DNA from: a bacterium
GTDB taxonomy: Bacteria > Armatimonadota > Zipacnadia > Zipacnadales > Zipacnadaceae
Assembly (NCBI GenBank): GCA_030607655.1
Contig: JAUWJN010000045.1
Coordinates: forward strand, 1 to 11,666
Reading direction: 5' to 3'
Length of the DNA: 11,666 bases
Shown here one piece after another: positions 1 through 5,108 of this stretch (position 1 is its first letter; each line of letters opens with the position of its first letter). The translations under genes were made by a program, and so were the position numbers. The notes under the pieces were generated by a model. That model worked only from the letters and a program-made list of their open reading frames with translations. It had not been told where the DNA came from and did not search any database.

Positions 1-372
1 CATTCCCGGGATGATCTTGTCTCACGAGGCGATCATCACCGCGCCCTGAAAGGAGTGGGCACGGAGCATTAGCTCGGCTGACGAAGCGATCACTTCACGG
101 ATGGGCAATATACAGTGCATACCTTGGCCTTGACAGATGCCATCGCACGGAGCCACGGTATTGAACTCGATCGGCGTCCCGCCCGCCTCGCTAATTGCCT
201 GCTTTACCCACGCGGCGACTCGGGGGAGGTGAACGTGGCCGGGAACAGCCTCGGAGAATGAATTTACGACGGCAATGAGCGGCCTGCCAAAGTCTCGGTC
301 GCCAAGGCCGGTAGCTCGGTACAGCGCCCGAGCATAGGTAGCGTCAAAGCCCGTCAGTGAACCGCCGCTCAC
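1..372 (-). CDS. ilvD: IlvD/Edd-family dehydratase, N-terminal part, with in-frame TGA at the Fe-S cysteine codon (runs off left edge)
   Basis: This is the N-terminal third of a dihydroxy-acid dehydratase/sugar-acid dehydratase, an Fe-S and Mg2+ dependent enzyme that dehydrates 2,3-dihydroxy acids to 2-oxo acids in the cytoplasm. It starts at GTG 372-370 and overlaps the upstream ThDP gene by 4 bases (GTGA); a GGGGAGGAG at 389-381 lies 8 bases upstream. Family motifs are clear: ATGLGDRDFGRP (20-31), VPGHVHLP (43-50), NTVAPCDGI (71-79; D77 is the Mg-ligand equivalent of E. coli D81), LPIREVIA (89-96). VPGH in place of PCN, the third cluster cysteine of [2Fe-2S] enzymes, resembles the E. coli-type [4Fe-4S] enzyme. 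After residue 116 the frame meets TGA (24-22) and then reads DKIIPGM to the window edge, completing the motif (S)CDKIxPGM with TGA in place of the Cys codon. Family membership is certain. Whether the gene is functional, and whether it serves valine/isoleucine synthesis or sugar-acid catabolism, is open. Confidence 0.85.
22..24 (-). other. In-frame TGA at conserved Fe-S cluster cysteine position (candidate recoded codon or nonsense mutation)
   Basis: The minus strand reads GCC TCG TGA GAC AAG ATC ATC CCG GGA ATG, i.e. A-S-stop-D-K-I-I-P-G-M. In IlvD proteins this block is xxCDKIxPGM, where Cys (E. coli C122) binds the Fe-S cluster, Asp binds Mg2+ and Lys is carbamylated. TGA is one base away from TGC/TGT. 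Only 21 bases follow the TGA in the window, so a bacterial SECIS hairpin cannot be assessed. Other genes here end in TGA (369-371, 2314-2316, 9452-9454), which argues against a global TGA reassignment. Confidence 0.8.
286..302. repeat. 17-base direct repeat, copy 1 (inside the dehydratase gene)
   Basis: GCCAAAGTCTCGGTCGC occurs here and, identical, at 8063-8079. In this copy it encodes DRDFG of the dehydratase on the minus strand. Flanks are not similar, so it may be chance. Confidence 0.5.
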
Positions 373-2168
373 GTGAGCTTCTCCTCCCCACGCTCGCGTT
401 CATATTGAGCCCGGCGTTCCACCATATAGGCGGGTACAGGGACGTCCCACCAGCCCAGGGCGGGCGTGCCAGTATAGGGGAACTCGCGATTCACCAGCAC
501 CTCAATCACCGCCGGCTTCTCGGCTTTCAGTGCAGCGCGAACCGCCGGCTCGAGCTCTTCGGCTCGCGAGATTCGCTGCCCGTGACAGCCAAAGTCCTGT
601 GCGATCTCGGCGAACTGGGGCGAGTATTCTTCGTCCTCCCTCATAAAGTCAGTGGCGAAGGCTGTCTGCTCGCCAAAGGCCGCCATTTGCAGATCGCGGA
701 TGGATATCCAGCCCTTATTGTTAAAGATAATGATAATGACCGGCAGGTTGTAACGTACGGCAGTAGATAGCTCCTGCATATGCATCATAAAATCACCGTC
801 CCCGACCAGCCCAACCACTTGTCGGTCAGGCGCGGCCAGCTTAGCGCCCAGCGCCGCCGGCAGCGTGAAGCCCATCGTGGAGAAGCCACCAGCAGTAATA
901 CACGTACGCGGCTGGTAAAACTCGAACTCCTGTATAATTTGCGCCTGAACATTGCCCGATGAACTAACCACGATGGTGTCCCGCTCTAGCAGCGGTCGCA
1001 GTTGCTGCAGTACAGTGGAGATCATCACAGGCACTTTGGAGTCATCACGGTGGCGCTCAAGCTGCTCGGCCCACTCTCGCTTGAGTTGTTGAATCTCAGC
1101 CAAGTAGTCGCTGGAGGTGTAGTCAGGCTGCCCGCGTTCGCGCAGGCCGGCCGCAATTTGCTCCAGAACCGCCTGGGCATCGCCGACGATCCCAACAGCC
1201 ACAGGATAGTTCTTGCCAATTTCGGAACTGTCCAGGTCTACGTGGATAAGCTTGGTCGGCGGAATGCTGAAGCTGACTCCTGGCTGATACGAGGATGCCG
1301 TTTCATCAGCAAAACGACAACCTACAGCGAGGAGCACATCGGCCTCGCGGGAAAGCTTGAGGCCGCAGGAGGTGCCCTTTGATCCCGCCGCCCACGCATA
1401 GAGCGGGTGATCCGCCGGGAAGGCGCCCATGCCCATCATAGTATTGATTACCGCCGCTCCGGTGGCTTCGGCGACCTCGCGAAGGGCCGCCGACGCATTT
1501 GCCGTGATGACACCGCCACCGACGAGGATCACCGGACGTTGGGCATTCGCGAGAAGCTCAACCGCCTGCGCCACAGCCTGGGAATCGCCGCTAGGCGCGC
1601 CCATAGGCAGGTGCTCAGCCGGTACAGCCAGCTCGACGTCAGCACTTGCTGCCTGCACATCCATAGGCAAATTGATCGCTGCCGGCCCTGGCCGCCCCGC
1701 CCGCATATAATTAAAGGCCCGCTGCATCACGCGGGGCAACTGCTCGATGCTGGTAACACGCCAGGCGCGCTTAACCAACGGCTCGAGGGCACGGAAGTTG
1801 TCTGCTGACCAGCGACGCTCAATCTCTTGCAGCACACCGCGGCCTGCCATGTGCATGTGAGTATCACCTGTCAGAGCGAGCACCGCTGTAGAATCTACAT
1901 ACGCAGTCGCCAGCCCAATGGCCGTATTCAGCGCCCCCGGACCAATTGACGTAAAGACCGCCAGCGGCTGACCCGTGACCCGATAATAGCCATCGGCCAT
2001 GTGAGCGCCGGCGCTCTCGTGCATCACCTGTAGAGTTGTGATTCTATCTTGTCGCCCCCGGAACGCGTCGGCAAGTGCCAGGCAGCCATGCCCGGGGATG
2101 CCCAGGACATAGGGACAGCCCTCGCGGATCAGGTGTTCGGCAACGATTTCCGCACCGGTCAGTTGCAT
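369..2168 (-). CDS. ThDP-dependent enzyme, acetolactate synthase large-subunit-like
   Basis: 599-residue ThDP enzyme of the acetohydroxyacid synthase/benzoylformate decarboxylase superfamily. The three classical domains are visible: N-terminal Pyr domain with the catalytic glutamate in HES (E51) and GPGALN (77-81); central domain (about 195-340) with RPVILVGGGV (211-220) and an FAD-type stretch; C-terminal PP domain with the GDG...NN ThDP/Mg motif (456-458, 483-484). Length matches AHAS. However, AHAS MLGMHG is replaced by AWAAGSKG (258-265) and RFDDR by RFADE (285-289), so the substrate may differ. Start ATG 2168 has AAGGAGGC at 2182-2175, 7 bases upstream. The stop overlaps the GTG of the dehydratase gene, so the two are translationally coupled. 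An IlvB-IlvD pair would suggest branched-chain amino-acid synthesis, but no small subunit (ilvN) or ilvC is present. A role in sugar-acid or 2-oxoacid metabolism is equally possible. Confidence 0.85.
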   Translation of the reverse strand: MQLTGAEIVAEHLIREGCPYVLGIPGHGCLALADAFRGRQDRITTLQVMHESAGAHMADGYYRVTGQPLAVFTSIGPGALNTAIGLATAYVDSTAVLALTGDTHMHMAGRGVLQEIERRWSADNFRALEPLVKRAWRVTSIEQLPRVMQRAFNYMRAGRPGPAAINLPMDVQAASADVELAVPAEHLPMGAPSGDSQAVAQAVELLANAQRPVILVGGGVITANASAALREVAEATGAAVINTMMGMGAFPADHPLYAWAAGSKGTSCGLKLSREADVLLAVGCRFADETASSYQPGVSFSIPPTKLIHVDLDSSEIGKNYPVAVGIVGDAQAVLEQIAAGLRERGQPDYTSSDYLAEIQQLKREWAEQLERHRDDSKVPVMISTVLQQLRPLLERDTIVVSSSGNVQAQIIQEFEFYQPRTCITAGGFSTMGFTLPAALGAKLAAPDRQVVGLVGDGDFMMHMQELSTAVRYNLPVIIIIFNNKGWISIRDLQMAAFGEQTAFATDFMREDEEYSPQFAEIAQDFGCHGQRISRAEELEPAVRAALKAEKPAVIEVLVNREFPYTGTPALGWWDVPVPAYMVERRAQYERERGEEKLT

Positions 2169-2313
2169 CTAAATGCCTCCTTAGGACACGGGTATGTCCC
2201 CATTCTACAAGCCTTAACAGATTTGCGGCAGGTGTTCTTGCTACGATGCGAAAGCGGCATTATTCAGCGCTAGTCGTCGTGTGACCGCCACGTTCGCACT
2301 GTGTAGTCCAGGC

Positions 2314-4491
2314 TCAGGGCACAAACTTCACGATCACGGGTTCAGACTCCTCGCCTCGTGGGCTCCTGGCAACACAGGTCAGGGTGTACTTGAGCTTCTT
2401 CACCTTAAAGTCAAGGCCGAGTGAGATCGGGTCGGTGCGGAAGTTGCCGGTCTCGTCCGCGGTGACGCGGGTCTCGCTGATCTGCCCAGCCAGAGGCAGT
2501 ATCCAAAGCTGACCCTCATAACTGATCACGCAGCTCACCTCAGCCAGCGGCTCGGTCGTGCCCACGACCACTACTTCCTCCCCGACCTGCTCTCCCTCGA
2601 TGGGCGAGGTGATGGTGGGCTGCAAGATACGCCGGGGGCCAAACAGCACCGGAGCCGGCGCTTCAGCCGTAAGCTCTTGGTCGGGGGCGAAGCGCAAGTA
2701 TACAGTAACGATTTCTTCCCGGTCCTCAGTGATCTCCGGAACCAGAAAGATACCCTGGTACGTCCCCGGCTCCTCGGGTAGTTCCGGGAGAGTCAACTCC
2801 TGTTGCCACTCGCCCACATCGAAAGTGCCTTGCGCGCCCGCCGGGCCGGTGGCCGTCACGATGAAGTGTTCGCCGGGCGCAAGCACCATCCCGACAGCGT
2901 CATGACTGGCGGAGACCGTTTGCGGAGCCTCTTCGGCGCCAACTACATCGAAGGCACGCGTCGTGCGGGTGAGATTGCCGGCCAGATCGTATGCGTCCAC
3001 CGTCAGGATAATGCGGGCCTGCGGCAGGGGCACAGCCACCGCCACGGTCAACAGTTGGCCCTGGCGGGTGACCGTCACCGGATGTTCCTGGGCACCTGCA
3101 TGAATGGTTGCGGTGGCGCGGTCGTAGTCTATGCCGGAACCATTTTCGTCCCCAATCAATACGGCAATGTTCGGCTGCGGGTTCGTGGTCTGCTCATTGT
3201 CCTCGGGTCCGAAGATCGTCACCACTGGGGGCACCGTATCAATAGTTATCGGCTCGGCCGAGTGTACCGGATCGGCTGACTGACCACCTACGTCGAGGTG
3301 GCCAACGAGCGGGACGCGCAGCACATTGAGGTTCGCCGGGATGCGGTAGCTGGCTTTATAACGGCCGAGCCGCTGGCGTGACTCATTCATCTGTCTGTTC
3401 TCGACTTTATCGCCGATATCAAACCTGGCGATACCGCCGCTAGTGCCTTCCAGAGTTACCCGCAGCAGGTCTCCGGACCGTAGTGGACTGTCGGCATCGT
3501 GGTAGAACCGGGCGATGACGGGCTTCTCAGGCTCAGCAGGGGGCTCCTCTGGTTCCTGCTCCTCGGACGGCTGGATTACAATCTTGAAGACATTGTTAGT
3601 GCCCGGCGTCAGGTGGGCCACCACCCGGTCGCCGTTCTTCAGGTTCGTATAGCCGGATTGCACTCCTTCACTGGTGACAACTACCACCTGCGGCCGGACT
3701 TGCAGCGGCTGGGGACGCGTGTCGAGAAGAATCTGGCTCAGCACTTTGGCAAGCACTACACCCTCGGCAGTCTCGTAGCTGATGCGCACGATCATAGCCT
3801 TGCCTTGGCCGTCATGAGTAATCCGGGCCTGCTCGCCGGCATAAAGTTGAGCCGCGGCAACCTGCTGGTTATCTCGCAGGATAATGGTCTGGGCGGTGAC
3901 GGTGAACATTTCTATCTGGTCACCCACTATCACCGCCAATTGATTCGCGCGGGCGGCCGAGATTACTCCGGTGACCGTACCCGGTCGGGGCTCCGGCGGT
4001 TGCTCAGGCGGCTCGGGTGGTTGCGGTGGCGGCTCCGGGGGTAGTGGTGGCTGCGGCGGCTCCACCTCCGCCAGCGGAGCGAGGCTAATCGTCACCGTCT
4101 GGCTGGGTCCATGCCAGCCTACGTCAGCCCCGAAAGCCTCTGCCGGGAAGCGCACCGGCATATAGGTAAGGCCACCAATGAGCTGAGGAGGGACATCCAG
4201 GATCACGGATCGCTCATTGATGAAAGCCACTCTGCTATTAATACTCATCCGCACGGTAATATCTCCGCGGATGCCGATCGCGGTACGGCTCACAGCCTCC
4301 CACTTCACTTCCGCGCCAAGTGACTCAAAGACCATACGCATGGGCAGCATTACTCGCCCCTGGCGTTGAAGGGCCGGAGGATATGGGGGCAGTGGCTGTC
4401 CATTGACCACTACGGTCACCGCCAGTGCTGCCGTCGGTAATAGTAAAGCAATGATCACTCCGACAGTAATACGCAGGTACAATAATTTCAT
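2314..4491 (-). CDS. Secreted protein: copper-amine-oxidase-N-like domain, Pro-rich linker, Ig-like domains
   Basis: 725 residues, taking ATG 4491 as start: it is followed by a good signal peptide (KLLYLR, then a hydrophobic stretch to ALA at 22-24) and preceded by AGGAGGT. An in-frame ATG at 4566 would add 25 residues and bury the signal peptide. Residues about 25-137 are a Cu_amine_oxidN1-type domain (VVVNGQPL, RVMLPMRMVFESLGAEVKW, LTYMPVRFPAEAFGADVGW), a non-catalytic surface domain also found outside amine oxidases. A Pro/Glu-rich linker follows (about 145-170; low-complexity DNA 3982-4059), then a beta-rich GTVTGVI... segment (171-310), another PEEPPAEPEKP linker, and Ig-like/surface repeats with DTVPPVVTIFGP and YDLAGNLTRTTRAF motifs. 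There is no LPXTG or terminal anchor, so it is probably secreted or periplasmic. No enzymatic function is evident. Ends in TGA; 145 bases separate it from the ThDP gene. Confidence 0.8.
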   Translation of the reverse strand: MKLLYLRITVGVIIALLLPTAALAVTVVVNGQPLPPYPPALQRQGRVMLPMRMVFESLGAEVKWEAVSRTAIGIRGDITVRMSINSRVAFINERSVILDVPPQLIGGLTYMPVRFPAEAFGADVGWHGPSQTVTISLAPLAEVEPPQPPLPPEPPPQPPEPPEQPPEPRPGTVTGVISAARANQLAVIVGDQIEMFTVTAQTIILRDNQQVAAAQLYAGEQARITHDGQGKAMIVRISYETAEGVVLAKVLSQILLDTRPQPLQVRPQVVVVTSEGVQSGYTNLKNGDRVVAHLTPGTNNVFKIVIQPSEEQEPEEPPAEPEKPVIARFYHDADSPLRSGDLLRVTLEGTSGGIARFDIGDKVENRQMNESRQRLGRYKASYRIPANLNVLRVPLVGHLDVGGQSADPVHSAEPITIDTVPPVVTIFGPEDNEQTTNPQPNIAVLIGDENGSGIDYDRATATIHAGAQEHPVTVTRQGQLLTVAVAVPLPQARIILTVDAYDLAGNLTRTTRAFDVVGAEEAPQTVSASHDAVGMVLAPGEHFIVTATGPAGAQGTFDVGEWQQELTLPELPEEPGTYQGIFLVPEITEDREEIVTVYLRFAPDQELTAEAPAPVLFGPRRILQPTITSPIEGEQVGEEVVVVGTTEPLAEVSCVISYEGQLWILPLAGQISETRVTADETGNFRTDPISLGLDFKVKKLKYTLTCVARSPRGEESEPVIVKFVP

Positions 4492-4497
4492 GATCCC

Positions 4498-4504
4498 ACC
4501 TCCT
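4498..4504 (-). promoter_or_regulatory. Shine-Dalgarno AGGAGGT fixing start at 4491
   Basis: A perfect AGGAGGT lies 6 bases upstream of ATG 4491 and supports this start over the in-frame ATG at 4566. Confidence 0.8.
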
Positions 4505-4519
4505 GATAGTTGTCGTACC

Positions 4520-4603
4520 CAGCAGCCGTTGCTGCCGTTCGCTGGCACTTGCGCGCAGGCGTCCAACTGTGAGCCTGCTCCAATAGCGGGCTCTTTTCCC
4601 CGC
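4520..4603 (-). promoter_or_regulatory. Tandem hairpins in the leader of the secreted-protein gene
   Basis: Three perfect or near-perfect inverted repeats lie in tandem just upstream of the ribosome-binding site. In minus-strand order they are: GCGGG-8-CCCGC (4603-4586), GCAGGC-12-GCCTGC (4578-4555) and CGGCAGC-AACG-GCTGCTG (4537-4520; 7-bp stem with one G-T pair, tetraloop). They would sit in the 5' leader if transcription begins upstream of 4603. I do not recognise a known riboswitch class. GC-rich sequence can form such stems by chance. Confidence 0.35.
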
Positions 4604-4620
4604 GCTTGTTAGTTAATAGT

Positions 4621-4639
4621 TTCGCCGGCCGGAGGCGAA
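4621..4639. repeat. Inverted repeat TTCGCC-7-GGCGAA
   Basis: A perfect 6-bp inverted repeat with a 7-base loop sits between the degraded membrane ORF (ending 4665) and the leader of the next gene. It overlaps a second possible stem, GGAGG-6-CCTCC (4631-4646). No T-run follows on either strand, so it is not a convincing terminator. Confidence 0.3.
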
Positions 4640-4664
4640 TTCCTCCCCGATAGCATCAAAAAGG

Positions 4665-4952
4665 CTAAAGGCCAGGGGAGCAAGGCCACTCGCCGCCTCG
4701 AGTTGTTGCGAGAGTCCAGTAGGCGACGAATATACCGGCAGCAAACAATAGCCCTGTGACCAACACCTATTAGGGAGTGCACTGGGCGAAGGTTAGATAG
4801 GAGATGAGGAATACCAGCGTGGCCAAGGTGTAGGCATTTATGCCGGCCAGCAGGCTCGCTACCGTCACTATGAACACGCCGAGGCCCTCAAATAGCTCCC
4901 ATAAAGCCGGCCCACCTTTGCCGGTTTGGTATGAAGATACGGCGAGGTCATA
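4665..4952 (-). pseudogene. Remnant of a small membrane-protein gene, interrupted by TAA TAG
   Basis: One minus-strand frame reads 60 codons (4952-4773) with no ATG start, ending in a hydrophobic pair of helices (GVFIVTVASLLAGINAY, TLATLVFLISYL). It then meets TAA TAG (4772-4767) and continues in the same frame from GTG 4766 with a third helix (VLVTGLLFAAGIFVAYW) to TAG 4667-4665. Three membrane-like segments in one frame broken by two stops suggest a decayed gene, or two tiny membrane peptides. The 5' end is missing: a TAG at 4955-4953 closes the frame. I do not recognise the family. This is based on hydrophobicity only. Confidence 0.4.
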
Positions 4953-5082
4953 CTATTGATAGGAGCCCCAGCTCCTTAAGTATCTTATCGGTGTCGTGCC
5001 ACCATCGGCCTCCGACAAAGATGGCAATAGTGCCATCCCACTGCTCTTCAAGCATCGGGTAGCGGATATAATAATCCGCCAT
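4948..5082 (-). CDS. Small hypothetical ORF (44 residues)
   Basis: ATG 5082 to TGA 4950-4948 encodes 44 residues with mixed, protein-like composition: MADYYIRYP at the start, GTIAIFVGGRWWHD in the middle and a short amphipathic end (KILKELGLL). It begins 26 bases after the stop of the beta-helix gene on the same strand, but has no Shine-Dalgarno sequence. The frame stays open further upstream into the beta-helix gene, so the start is uncertain. It could be a small real gene, or the front of the degraded membrane gene that follows: a +1 shift near 4952 would join them. No family recognised. Confidence 0.35.
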   Translation of the reverse strand: MADYYIRYPMLEEQWDGTIAIFVGGRWWHDTDKILKELGLLSIV

Positions 5083-5108
5083 CAATTCAATGTTGTGGAG
5101 GCAATGGC

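Noticed and set aside
22..372. Whole-genome reassignment of TGA to explain the dehydratase stop
   Set aside because: At least three well-supported genes in the window end in TGA at the expected length, two of them in stop-start overlaps with the next gene.
2184..2199. GGACA-6-TGTCC hairpin as terminator of the secreted-protein gene
   Set aside because: It has a stem of only 5 bp, no T-run, and lies directly upstream of the ThDP ribosome site.
357..2284. Several plus-strand frames of 60-137 codons across the ThDP gene
   Set aside because: They lie opposite a strongly supported coding gene, have no ribosome sites and show no family motifs: shadow frames of G+C-rich coding DNA.
3982..4059. Tandem repeat/CRISPR-like array
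   Set aside because: The periodic GGCGG/TGG pattern encodes a Pro-Glu-rich protein linker; there are no spacers or fixed repeat units.
4492..4566. N-terminal extension of the secreted multidomain protein from ATG 4566
   Set aside because: ATG 4491 has a perfect Shine-Dalgarno and begins directly with the signal peptide; the extension is Gly/Cys/Asn-rich leader sequence.
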